Both the position numbers and the translations under genes were made by a program. A stretch of 10,289 bases of DNA from an uncultured Marinicella sp. (GTDB taxonomy: Bacteria; Pseudomonadota; Gammaproteobacteria; Xanthomonadales; Marinicellaceae). Location of the stretch: NCBI GenBank assembly GCA_938008005.1, contig CALLLZ010000088.1, positions 1 to 10,289 on the forward strand, read 5' to 3'. Position 1 is the stretch's first letter, and each line of letters opens with the position of its first letter. The notes beneath the pieces were generated by a model that did not search any database, had not been told where the DNA came from, and saw only the letters and a program-made list of their open reading frames with translations. Shown one piece after another: positions 1 through 7,495 of the stretch.

Positions 1-50
1 GAACAAGAGTAGGCTATTTATTTGAATAAAGCATTCAATGTCAACTAACC

Positions 51-76
51 ATTGAGTCAACATTTGTTGGCTCAAT
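51..76. terminator. hairpin, possible weak terminator of an upstream gene
   Basis: The arms ATTGAGTCAAC (51-61) and GTTGGCTCAAT (66-76) pair over 11 positions with one G-U pair, around a 4-nt ATTT loop. The shape suits an intrinsic terminator for a plus-strand gene ending before the window. However, the stem is followed by AATTAATT rather than a T run, so it would be weak. It could instead be an operator or a processing signal. Seen: the inverted repeat. Inferred: any role. Confidence 0.4.
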
Positions 77-78
77 AA

Positions 79-118
79 TTAATTCATTATCATTTAATTT
101 TCAAAGTTAATGAATTAA
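79..118. repeat. 11-bp perfect inverted repeat in AT-rich leader
   Basis: TTAATTCATTA (79-89) and TAATGAATTAA (108-118) are perfect reverse complements separated by 18 bases. They start three bases after the hairpin at 51-76. The composition is almost pure A/T, so chance is a real possibility. A binding site for a dimeric regulator upstream of the exported-protein gene is the main alternative. Confidence 0.4.
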
Positions 119-180
119 ATTTAATCGTAGTCAAATGAAAGTCCTTGTGAATACTGTGTTTGAAAGGCTTTTTACCAATT

Positions 181-210
181 TTACCAGTATTTATCAAATT
201 AATTTATAAC
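181..210 (+). promoter_or_regulatory. candidate sigma70 promoter for the exported-protein gene
   Basis: A -35-like TTACCA (181-186) and a -10-like TATAAC (205-210) are separated by 18 bases. They would start transcription near 217, giving a leader of about 39 nt. The -35 box overlaps the second of two tandem TTTTACCA copies (170-177 and 179-186). The surrounding AT richness makes any promoter call here uncertain. Confidence 0.35.
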
Positions 211-255
211 CAACTGACTTAACATAATCAGCAATTAATACTTACGGAAAAACAA

Positions 256-948
256 ATGAAAATCATTCTTTTGCTGTTAATGATCATTACCTCAATTTCA
301 TCAAAAAGTCATAAGCTTTTAACTGAGGTAATGAGTGAAACTAATAATTTTATTGGTTTTGGCTATATATCAAATAACATAAACGACCCCAGTGATCATG
401 TGATTTACCAGTTAACAAAACCTGAAATCAATAACATTCTAAATATAATCAATGCGGAAGAAGCCATAAAACAATTCACTGCACATTCTAACGAACCCAG
501 TTCTGAAGCAGGAGATTACGAAATATCGATGGAAGCTAACGAATACTCTGAGATCATAGAACAGATACCTCACAGTGATCAATACTGGGCTCATCCTTAT
601 GAGTTTCAATGTGAAGCAGGAGTCAGTAATTGTCTAGAAGGAGATTTGACGACAGTTGGTCATGCGGGCAACCATGGAAATGGTATATTTGGTCCAGAAA
701 ATTTAGAGGAGACTAACGTAAGGTTAGTGGCTCAACGTGTATGTTCTCAATATACTCACACCAATGATCAATTGGTGATTCCTTATTTTTTGGGACCAAG
801 TTCTTTTTCAACTTTTCAAGTCATGTCAGGTTTTCCTTATGCAATAACCCCAGTTCTTTCAGTAGATAATGATATCGATAATCTGTATACCATGGACCAT
901 GGAATTGAATTTAAATGTGTTTATAAGTTAAGCCTGCCTGCGCAATAA
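256..948 (+). CDS. exported protein of unknown function (230 aa)
   Basis: I do not recognise this family. The N-terminus looks like a Sec signal peptide: Lys2, then a hydrophobic core over residues 3-14, with likely cleavage around residues 16-18. The protein should therefore be periplasmic or secreted. The mature part is acidic, has no further membrane segment, and carries four cysteines (119, 126, 163, 221) that could form two disulfides. A His/Gly-rich stretch lies at residues 135-145 (GHAGNHGNG). Start choice: ATG at 256 is preceded by GGA at 246-248, a 7-nt spacing. The gene stands alone between an AT-rich leader and a convergent TPR gene. Both sides carry the 11-mer AACCAACTGAC (208-218 and 1053-1063). 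No lipobox is visible. The reading frame, signal peptide and ribosome-binding site make it a credible gene, but its function cannot be named. Confidence 0.75.
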   Translation: MKIILLLLMIITSISSKSHKLLTEVMSETNNFIGFGYISNNINDPSDHVIYQLTKPEINNILNIINAEEAIKQFTAHSNEPSSEAGDYEISMEANEYSEIIEQIPHSDQYWAHPYEFQCEAGVSNCLEGDLTTVGHAGNHGNGIFGPENLEETNVRLVAQRVCSQYTHTNDQLVIPYFLGPSSFSTFQVMSGFPYAITPVLSVDNDIDNLYTMDHGIEFKCVYKLSLPAQ

Positions 949-1111
949 AGTTTTTTGAAGAATGATGTTGGTTATATAACTAAGTGTATGTAAATCATGA
1001 TGATATCTGATGTGGCAGCCTGTGATGAAACTTTTTAAAAAACTTTATCCAAAACCAACTGACATGGTATTGTGAGTCAAGTTGCCCATTCATTTTTACA
1101 ATAAAGTTTTT
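945..1111. repeat. three copies of an AT-rich 11-12-mer between convergent genes
   Basis: ATAAAGTTTTTT at 945-956 overlaps the stop codon of the exported-protein gene. Its exact reverse complement AAAAAACTTTAT lies at 1037-1048. A direct copy, ATAAAGTTTTT, lies at 1101-1111. The middle copy can pair with either flanking copy across loops of 80 or 52 bases. This is the gap between two convergent genes, where bidirectional termination is expected, but no compact GC-rich terminator hairpin is visible. Apart from these copies I see no gene or known element in 949-1126. Confidence 0.4.
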
Positions 1112-1126
1112 ATTCGCGTCTTAAGT

Positions 1127-2881
1127 TTACTTGGTTGAAGTGTCATTATTGAGTTTGTGAAAATAATTTGAGATATTAGTTGAATACTGCTTCAATGTTT
1201 TTTCATCATTTGGACTGATGTTGTTATTAGATACAATAAAGTGACATGTTTCTACCACGTTTCTCCATCTTGGGTTTTGTGGTATTTTATCTATAAATAA
1301 ATATTTGTCCAAGGATCTGGTTCTTAAGGTTCCATCATCATTAGAAACGGTCCAAATACCACTTTGATCGGCCAGTTCTGTCCGGTTGGTTGATGTGGTT
1401 TTTTCCCAAATGCTGACTGCAGTGGTCATGGTTTTAACCAAATATTCATAAATTGAATCTTTATCAATATTCTCATGCGTCTCATTGGATACTTCGTCAT
1501 TAATCTTGCATATATTGGCAGTCAAGACTTGTTTCTGATTTTCGATTTCCCCAATTAATACGGCCTTTTCCTTTCTTTTTAAAAAATAAAAAAGAACAGT
1601 GATAGCGGATAAAATGATTAAACCAGTTGCTGCAGCATTGTAGCGACTGCTTAAAAATTTTACTTTTTGTTCTGAAGAAGCCCTGTTTTTTCTTTCATTT
1701 TCTAAGTCCGATATGATTATTTTTTTCTCTGTATTATGTTGAATTGTACTGATGTCAGTATTGTATTTTTGTGCCAATAATTTTTCCCTGTAAAACTGAT
1801 GTTGTTTTATATAGGCAAGTGATCTTTCCGGGTCGTTTTCTGTTAACTCTGAGAGCAGAGAATAGAATTTAGCAAATGCGATATAGTTATTTTCTTCGGT
1901 TAAACTCAATCCATTCAATGCCTTGTCTGTGGCAAGCTCAATTTCTTCTTTTTGGCGGTAAAGCAAGGCGAATTGGTACTCAATTTCATTCATAAAATAA
2001 TTATTTCTTTGTTGACTGAGCTTATAAGCTTTTTCTAAAAAATAATTCGCGAGGTCGATTTGCTCTTGATTGAGATAAAGTGCGGCAAAATTAACCAATG
2101 AAGGTATTTTTTCTCTGTCAATTGTTTGTCCAGTGGAGTTGTCAACCAACATTTTGGCATAATATTCTGTATCTTTATCGTTTTTGGTGGTTAAACTAAT
2201 TTGTAGTAAAGATTCATATGTATGCTCAATAATTTTAAGAACACTTCTGTCATAATTGAGCGATTTTTTATAGTTAAGATGGGCATCTAATGCCAGTCTG
2301 TAATGTCTAATCGCATCATCAAATTTTTCTATTTCCTGGTACACTACACCCATATTGCTATAGGCTTTTCCTGCCAAATAATCGTTGTTTTCCTCGAGGT
2401 TTATATCTAAGCTTTTTTGATAAAAAATTAAAGCATTTAGAAAATCTTGTTTTCTGGTTGCTAATACGCCCAAGTCATTATTACTCTTTGCTATCCAGGT
2501 TTGGTTATTGCTCATTAATGCGATGGATAAGGCGTCAAAAAAGTTTTGTTCACTCAATTCTAATTGGTTTGAATAAAAACTAATCATGCCATGCCAACGA
2601 TACCATTCATACCGCAGTTTTGGAGATTCATGAAATTCGGAATGGTCTTTAAGTTGAGCTAAATAGTATAGGTTTTTTTTATTTAAATCTCTTTCATGAG
2701 TAATGGTAATCAGTTTTAGGAGTAGGTCACTTGAGACATTTTTATGAGTATTGTTAAATTCCTTTTCACAGAATAATAAAGCTTTTTGATAATCAGCTGA
2801 GTTAAAACTTTGCTCACATTTTGTTGGGTTGTTGCTTGTTACTGAAACCAACAATAATGAAATAAGAAAATTGATGATCAC
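1127..2881 (-). CDS. membrane-anchored TPR protein with cytoplasmic C-terminal domain
   Basis: Likely a signalling protein. Residues 1-16 form a hydrophobic export signal. Residues 20-370 are helical repeats, with the clearest tetratricopeptide units at about 132-165 and 169-203. A charged, probably coiled-coil segment spans about 375-412. One membrane helix at about 416-434 is followed by the basic KRKEK, which places the C-terminus in the cytoplasm. The last domain, about 476-576, contains Trp492, an ELADQSGIW stretch (502-510), a TRSLDKYL stretch (521-528) and PRWRNVVET (537-545). I recall similar C-terminal tails on other gammaproteobacterial TPR or sensory proteins, but I cannot name a Pfam family. 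There is no histidine-kinase, GGDEF or recognised HTH motif. The start is GTG at 2881, supported by AAGAGA six bases upstream; no ATG lies between it and the upstream in-frame stop (2912-2914). Cys22 is not in a lipobox. It shares the strand of comEC but lies 235 bp away and has its own candidate promoter. Confidence 0.85.
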   Translation of the reverse strand: MIINFLISLLLVSVTSNNPTKCEQSFNSADYQKALLFCEKEFNNTHKNVSSDLLLKLITITHERDLNKKNLYYLAQLKDHSEFHESPKLRYEWYRWHGMISFYSNQLELSEQNFFDALSIALMSNNQTWIAKSNNDLGVLATRKQDFLNALIFYQKSLDINLEENNDYLAGKAYSNMGVVYQEIEKFDDAIRHYRLALDAHLNYKKSLNYDRSVLKIIEHTYESLLQISLTTKNDKDTEYYAKMLVDNSTGQTIDREKIPSLVNFAALYLNQEQIDLANYFLEKAYKLSQQRNNYFMNEIEYQFALLYRQKEEIELATDKALNGLSLTEENNYIAFAKFYSLLSELTENDPERSLAYIKQHQFYREKLLAQKYNTDISTIQHNTEKKIIISDLENERKNRASSEQKVKFLSSRYNAAATGLIILSAITVLFYFLKRKEKAVLIGEIENQKQVLTANICKINDEVSNETHENIDKDSIYEYLVKTMTTAVSIWEKTTSTNRTELADQSGIWTVSNDDGTLRTRSLDKYLFIDKIPQNPRWRNVVETCHFIVSNNNISPNDEKTLKQYSTNISNYFHKLNNDTSTK

Positions 2882-2952
2882 AGTTTGTCTCTTGTTAAGA
2901 CACCAATTGAGTTAGTAGTCATTCAAATAAAATATTTAAGATCAAAAAGCAT

Positions 2953-3002
2953 TCGATTAATCCCTACAACTTTAATATATTTAATCGATCTAATAAAGTG
3001 AA
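2953..3002 (-). promoter_or_regulatory. candidate promoter of the TPR gene with flanking inverted repeat
   Basis: On the minus strand, TTCACT (2997-3002) and TATATT (2974-2979) are separated by 17 bases. This is a good sigma70 match and predicts a leader of about 85 nt. An 8-bp inverted repeat, TCGATTAA (2953-2960) and TTAATCGA (2981-2988), brackets the -10 box and the expected start site, where a repressor could act. The sequence is AT-rich, so both calls are tentative. Confidence 0.4.
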
Positions 3003-3116
3003 ATATCTGAAAATGAATTGAGTTTGATTTTTGATTAAATCTGATAGGGGTATATAAGCTATTGATTCGTTTTCGTTTGTTTTTCATTGTTCATTCTAAG
3101 AACCCCGACTGTATGA

Positions 3117-5351
3117 TCATTTTTTATTTTGGCGCCAAATTCGATGTTGTAATTGGCGTATGCCTTGGAAAGAAAGCATCGGGAAGCTATGAAGTTTAAT
3201 TAAACCACTTGATTGGGTATCTATGAAAGGAATGTTTAATTGATTGAATCGATTAATTACTTCATCTGCTGGGTGATTGAAAGGATTGTATTTTCCAGAA
3301 GAATTGATTGCCAGCAAAGGGTTGACAGTATTTATAAAACCAAGGCTTGATGATGTTTTACTTCCGTGGTGAGGTACCAATAAAACATCAGCTTCGATAT
3401 GGGGTGTTTTTGAAAGCCGGTATTCTACTGGCTCTTCAATATCTCCTGTGAGTAATAGGCTGGTGTTTTCAGTTTGAACTTTTAATACACAAGAACTATT
3501 GTTTTTGAGATATGGAGTCAAATTATTGGGGCTTAAAAAGCTGAATTTTACACCATCCCATGTCCAGTTGTGACCAGTTAAACAAGCTTGGTGTGAAGTT
3601 TCAGTGCCCCACAATGTAGTGATTTGTATTTGTTTTTGGAGTTGACTGGCAGCGCCAGAATGATCATTGTCTTGATGAGAAAGCACCAAGGCATCAATTT
3701 GATTAATTTGCTGCTGTTGTAAATACGGAATAAGAACTGCATCAGCCATATTAAAACCACTGTCGTAAGCAGCACCTACATCATAGATCAAATGATGGTT
3801 TTGGGTTACTATCAGTATAGAGAGTCCTTGACCCACATCTAAAAAATTTGCTTCAAAATGACCATGTGGTGGTTTAGATATGGGCGTGTACAAGCCTAAA
3901 ATGATTAGTAACAAGCCCCAAAAACGTTGGGGAATAACTGCAGGTATGATCAGCCACAGTGAACCAATAATCAACATCACATATTGCCACCAGTGGTTGA
4001 TACTGGTATTTAATGCCAGTGATGAAAAATGATTGAACCAATCCAATATATGAATAAATAGTTGGCTTATCCATTGGATTAGCATGACTAAAACCTCAGG
4101 AACAATATTAAAAAAACTGCTCAGCAACAGTAACAGCAGTAGTGTTGGTACCAGCAAAAAAGTCATCAACGGGATCATCACTAAATTGATCGCTGGGGCG
4201 ATTAAATTCAATCGTGAGAATATCGCTAAACTCAAAGGCAGCATACCAATCAATAAAGTGCTTTGCATTTTGAAGAAATTGACTGCTTGACTGCTTTGGT
4301 TCTTTTGACCATTGAAGGATAAAATCAATACCGCCACTGCGATAAAAGACAACCAGAAACCACCGTCAAGTACATTCAATGGATCAACCATCAATACCCA
4401 AAATAAGCTTGTTGACCAAATATCCCAAGCATAGGCAGGCCGCCTGGCTAACTTGAAGCAACCCATCACCAATAACATGATCACAGCTCGTTGGGTTGAT
4501 ACTGCTAATCCGGCTAAACAGGCATAGAACAAGGCAAACAACAATCCAGTAATCACTTGTAATACAGGCTTGGGGAGGCTTTGATAGGGGTATAGCTTGA
4601 AAGCTAACCCGCCCAAATACCAACCCAACAAAGCGACCATGCCAATGTGTAACCCAGAAATTGCAATTAAGTGTGCGGTACCCGTATTTTGGAATGCCTG
4701 TCGATCACGTTGATCAAAATGTGATTTGTCGCCAATAGATAAGGCATGAATCAATGCATTGATTCTTGGTGGTTCAAAGTGCTTGTTGATTAAGGTTGAA
4801 AGTGAGCTACGCCACTGATTGATCAGTGTCAGTGGTGAATGTTGAGTGCTGCCAGTTGGTTGCATGCTTTTGATGCTTCCAATACCATCAATGCCATGAC
4901 GGAATAACCATTTTTCGCGATCAAACCCCACACCATTGACGGTACCATGTGGTGGTTTTAGGTTAACCAGTGCTTGATATGTATGTTCTAATGCAAGTTT
5001 GGGTGGTGGCTGGTTTTCTTGTTTATACCAACTGAGTAAATAACGTTTGTCATTGTTTATATCTTGGGCTATAAAACTGGTTTTTGTGGCCGAATATTTA
5101 GGTAAGGAATTAATTTTGATCGATAAATTAGCTTGAGTCGGTTGCTTCAGTTGTTGATTTAATTGATGTTGACAAAATAACAGTGCATACAACAGCCCAA
5201 ATGTGAAAAATGTAAGAGGGGCCATTCGTTTAAACTGTCGTTTAAATTTGATTCCAAAAAATGCCAGCAATGTCAAAATGAGGATCAACCCGTATATCCA
5301 CATCAATTTTACTGAAGGTAACCAAAGAATTTGTGCAACACCCAATAACAT
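3117..5351 (-). CDS. comEC: DNA internalisation competence protein ComEC/Rec2
   Basis: Inner-membrane channel that carries single-stranded DNA into the cytoplasm during natural transformation. Domain order is complete for the family at 744 aa. An N-terminal pair of membrane segments and a DUF4131-like soluble region cover about 1-170. The Competence domain, about 190-490, includes GDKSHFDQRDRQAF (207-220), ISGLHIGM (231-238) and many membrane helices. A metallo-beta-lactamase-like domain covers about 500-725, with DVGQG (505-509), the metal motif H559-x-D561-x-D563-H564, TGD (635-637) and PHHGS (660-664). The metal-binding residues look intact, which favours an active nuclease-like domain, although its activity varies in the family. 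It lies 38 bp after lolD and is probably co-transcribed. The ATG at 5351 has no obvious Shine-Dalgarno. The frame is open further upstream without another usual start, so translation may depend on coupling. No terminator is evident after its TGA stop. Confidence 0.95.
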   Translation of the reverse strand: MLLGVAQILWLPSVKLMWIYGLILILTLLAFFGIKFKRQFKRMAPLTFFTFGLLYALLFCQHQLNQQLKQPTQANLSIKINSLPKYSATKTSFIAQDINNDKRYLLSWYKQENQPPPKLALEHTYQALVNLKPPHGTVNGVGFDREKWLFRHGIDGIGSIKSMQPTGSTQHSPLTLINQWRSSLSTLINKHFEPPRINALIHALSIGDKSHFDQRDRQAFQNTGTAHLIAISGLHIGMVALLGWYLGGLAFKLYPYQSLPKPVLQVITGLLFALFYACLAGLAVSTQRAVIMLLVMGCFKLARRPAYAWDIWSTSLFWVLMVDPLNVLDGGFWLSFIAVAVLILSFNGQKNQSSQAVNFFKMQSTLLIGMLPLSLAIFSRLNLIAPAINLVMIPLMTFLLVPTLLLLLLLSSFFNIVPEVLVMLIQWISQLFIHILDWFNHFSSLALNTSINHWWQYVMLIIGSLWLIIPAVIPQRFWGLLLIILGLYTPISKPPHGHFEANFLDVGQGLSILIVTQNHHLIYDVGAAYDSGFNMADAVLIPYLQQQQINQIDALVLSHQDNDHSGAASQLQKQIQITTLWGTETSHQACLTGHNWTWDGVKFSFLSPNNLTPYLKNNSSCVLKVQTENTSLLLTGDIEEPVEYRLSKTPHIEADVLLVPHHGSKTSSSLGFINTVNPLLAINSSGKYNPFNHPADEVINRFNQLNIPFIDTQSSGLIKLHSFPMLSFQGIRQLQHRIWRQNKK

Positions 5352-5389
5352 CAGAATGACATTGAAGGGTGTTAAAGCAGTTAGAAGTG

Positions 5390-6082
5390 TTACGTTTGAC
5401 TTGATTTGATCAGCACTCCTTGCTTCAACAGATATTGGTTGTTCATTTGATTGGCTACTTTTTGGTCATGAGTGACCAGTATCAAAGCAGTGTTATATTG
5501 TTCCTTCAAAGCAATGAATAATTCCATCACTGCTGCAGCGGTATTTTCATCCAGGTTACCTGTGGGTTCATCTGCCAATATACATGCTGGCTTAGTCACC
5601 ATGGCACGGGCGATGGCTGCTCGTTGACGTTCGCCCCCAGAAAGTTGAGCAGGACGGTGGGTGATTCGTTCGCTTAACCCCACTTGATCCAAAATTTCTT
5701 TCGCTTTACTTTGGGCCTGTGTTTTTGGAACATGCCCTATTAATAACGGCATCATCACATTCTCAAGCGCAGAAAATTCAGGTAATAAATGATGAAACTG
5801 GTAAACAAAACCTAAATGCTGGTTGCGAAGTTTACCTCTTTGCTTACCACTCATGCTTGATAATTTTTGCCCTTGTATGATGATTTCACCTGCATTGGGA
5901 GTGTCCAGCCCACCTAACAAGTGTAGTAAGGTACTTTTGCCAGAGCCTGAGGCACCCATGATGGCAGCTGTTTCACCTGCTGCAATACTGAAATTTAACT
6001 TTTCAAATATTTGTATCTTGCGTTGACCATCTTTAAAAAATTTAGTCAAGTTTTCACAACTTAATACAACTTCATTATTCAT
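5390..6082 (-). CDS. lolD: lipoprotein-releasing ABC transporter ATPase LolD
   Basis: Cytoplasmic ATPase of the Lol complex. ATP hydrolysis drives release of outer-membrane lipoproteins from the inner membrane to the carrier LolA. All ABC motifs are present in 230 aa: Walker A GASGSGKST (43-51), Q-loop Gln95, signature LSGGE (147-151), Walker B ILADE (168-172) and switch His205. The family is MacB/LolD-like. The assignment to LolD rather than MacB or FtsE rests on the adjacent LolC/E-type permease. The ATG at 6082 sits 8 bp inside the permease gene, and a GAGG Shine-Dalgarno lies 9 bases upstream, within the permease coding sequence. This arrangement indicates translational coupling. Confidence 0.95.
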   Translation of the reverse strand: MNNEVVLSCENLTKFFKDGQRKIQIFEKLNFSIAAGETAAIMGASGSGKSTLLHLLGGLDTPNAGEIIIQGQKLSSMSGKQRGKLRNQHLGFVYQFHHLLPEFSALENVMMPLLIGHVPKTQAQSKAKEILDQVGLSERITHRPAQLSGGERQRAAIARAMVTKPACILADEPTGNLDENTAAAVMELFIALKEQYNTALILVTHDQKVANQMNNQYLLKQGVLIKSSQT

Positions 6083-7319
6083 AACGCAAAGCCTCAGCTG
6101 GTTCTACTCTTGATGCACGCCAGGCTGGGTATAGCGTGGCTAAAATTGAAAGCCCAAAGGCAATGCCAACAATGGTCAATACGTCTGCTGTTCGAAGGTC
6201 GGCAGAAATTTCAGTGATGTAATATACTTCCTTTGATAAAAACTCGGTATTAAACCAACCTTCTAATGTTTGAATGATGCTGTTGATGTTAAGTGCCATA
6301 ACTATGCCCAAAAGCGTTCCTATGGTGGTACCAATTAGGCCAATCAAAGTGCCTGAAACCATGAATACCCCCATGACTTGAGTGCCTGAAAGTCCTAAGG
6401 TGCGGAGAATGGCTACATCAGATTGTTTTTCAGTGACCAGCATCACCAGTGTAGAAAGGATGTTGAAGGCAGCTACAGCTACTATCATGGATAAAATGAT
6501 AAACATCACCATGCGTTCGGTTCGGGTTGCTTTGAAAAAATTAACGTGTTCTTGTGTCCAGTCCCTGATGCGGTAAAATCCATCCAGTTCTGGAGCCAAA
6601 TCACGGGCAATTTTTGGTGCTTGCATTAAGTCATCAACCTTGATTCTAACGCCTTCAGCGGAACCAGACGGTATACGCAACAATTTACGCGCATCCTCCA
6701 TATGAATTAAAGCCAATTTGAAGTCATATTCGTACATGCCTACTTCGAAGATTCCAGCCACGGTGAAACGTTTTAACCTGGGTGTTACCCCCACTGCGGT
6801 GGTTCGGAATTCTGGCACATATAAAGTGACGGTTTCTCCTGGTCCAACGCCTAAATGTGCCGCTAAATCAACGCCCAAAATAATATTGAATTCACCACTT
6901 TGTAAGTCATCTAAAGTGCCATAACGCATAGAGTTCTGAAACTCAGTGACTTGGGTTTCTAGTTCGGGCATGATGCCTTGGACCAGCGCACCTTCGGTCC
7001 TGAATCCTTGTAACATGCCTTCAGTTTGAATATAAGGGGCGGCACCTTGAACTTGTGGGTTGCCCTTAACTTGGTCAAGCGCATTTTGCCAATTTTCTAA
7101 ATGATCGCCTTTAAAAGCAGAAATGGTGGCATGTGAAACGGTACTTAAAATGCGTTCTTGAAACTCTTTGTTAAAACCATTCATCACAGAAATAACGACA
7201 ATTACTGTCATTACGCCCAATGCAATTCCGGCCATAGAAATGAGCGAGATGAATGAAATGAAATGGTTTTTGCGTTTGGCTTTGGTGTATCTGAGTCCAA
7301 TAAATAAGGGTAAGTTCAT
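6075..7319 (-). CDS. lipoprotein-releasing system permease, LolC/LolE family
   Basis: Inner-membrane permease that, with LolD, extracts lipoproteins and hands them to LolA. At 414 aa it has the normal length. There is one membrane helix near residues 21-46, a large periplasmic domain (about 47-265), three helices (about 270-296, 315-342, 378-400) and the family ending PAEALRYE. The cytoplasmic coupling region EKQSDVAILRTLG (297-309) is typical. A longer frame begins at a GTG at 7331, but ATG at 7319 is better. It has GGA seven bases upstream and starts with MNLPLFIGLRYT, the usual beginning of the family. Enterobacteria have two permeases, lolC and lolE, flanking lolD; here only one is present and comEC follows lolD directly. 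I therefore leave the C/E/F symbol open. It is first in the operon and divergent from the catalase gene. Confidence 0.92.
   Translation of the reverse strand: MNLPLFIGLRYTKAKRKNHFISFISLISMAGIALGVMTVIVVISVMNGFNKEFQERILSTVSHATISAFKGDHLENWQNALDQVKGNPQVQGAAPYIQTEGMLQGFRTEGALVQGIMPELETQVTEFQNSMRYGTLDDLQSGEFNIILGVDLAAHLGVGPGETVTLYVPEFRTTAVGVTPRLKRFTVAGIFEVGMYEYDFKLALIHMEDARKLLRIPSGSAEGVRIKVDDLMQAPKIARDLAPELDGFYRIRDWTQEHVNFFKATRTERMVMFIILSMIVAVAAFNILSTLVMLVTEKQSDVAILRTLGLSGTQVMGVFMVSGTLIGLIGTTIGTLLGIVMALNINSIIQTLEGWFNTEFLSKEVYYITEISADLRTADVLTIVGIAFGLSILATLYPAWRASRVEPAEALRYE
6092..6095 (-). promoter_or_regulatory. lolD ribosome-binding site inside the permease gene
   Basis: On the minus strand, GAGG lies 9 bases before the lolD ATG and is read in the permease frame as part of the codons for its final AEALRYE. 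It fixes the lolD start at 6082 despite the overlap. Confidence 0.75.
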
Positions 7320-7326
7320 AAACAGT

Positions 7327-7329
7327 TCC
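7327..7329 (-). promoter_or_regulatory. ribosome-binding site deciding the permease start
   Basis: On the minus strand, GGA lies 7 bases before the ATG at 7319. The alternative GTG start at 7331 overlaps this element and has no purine-rich site of comparable quality in front of it, so the shorter protein is preferred. Confidence 0.55.
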
Positions 7330-7349
7330 ACTGAATTAGAAGCATTTTA

Positions 7350-7377
7350 ACTATAGAATCCAATTATTCATACAAGT
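7350..7377 (-). promoter_or_regulatory. candidate promoter of the lol-comEC operon
   Basis: On the minus strand, ACTTGT (7372-7377) and TATAGT (7350-7355) are separated by 16 bases, predicting a leader of about 24 nt. The -10 matches five of six consensus positions and the -35 is weak. A consensus-like TTGACT lies further upstream at about 7416-7421 but has no -10 at a proper distance. Confidence 0.3.
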
Positions 7378-7495
7378 TTCGTTTTTTTGTTTAAAAAGAA
7401 GTCATAATATTTTTTGAGTCAAAGAGTTATGAATAAATTTTGATTTTCAGATAAAACTTGTGTTAGGTAGTACAGCACAGGATCAAAACAGATGC

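Noticed and set aside
2816..2818. Cys22 of the TPR protein as a lipoprotein attachment site
   Set aside because: The residues before it (NNPTK) do not form a lipobox, so a cleaved or uncleaved ordinary signal segment is more likely.
3578..4623. Several 60-80-codon frames on both strands within comEC
   Set aside because: They fall wholly inside a complete, motif-bearing comEC and show no domain of their own. I read them as chance frames.
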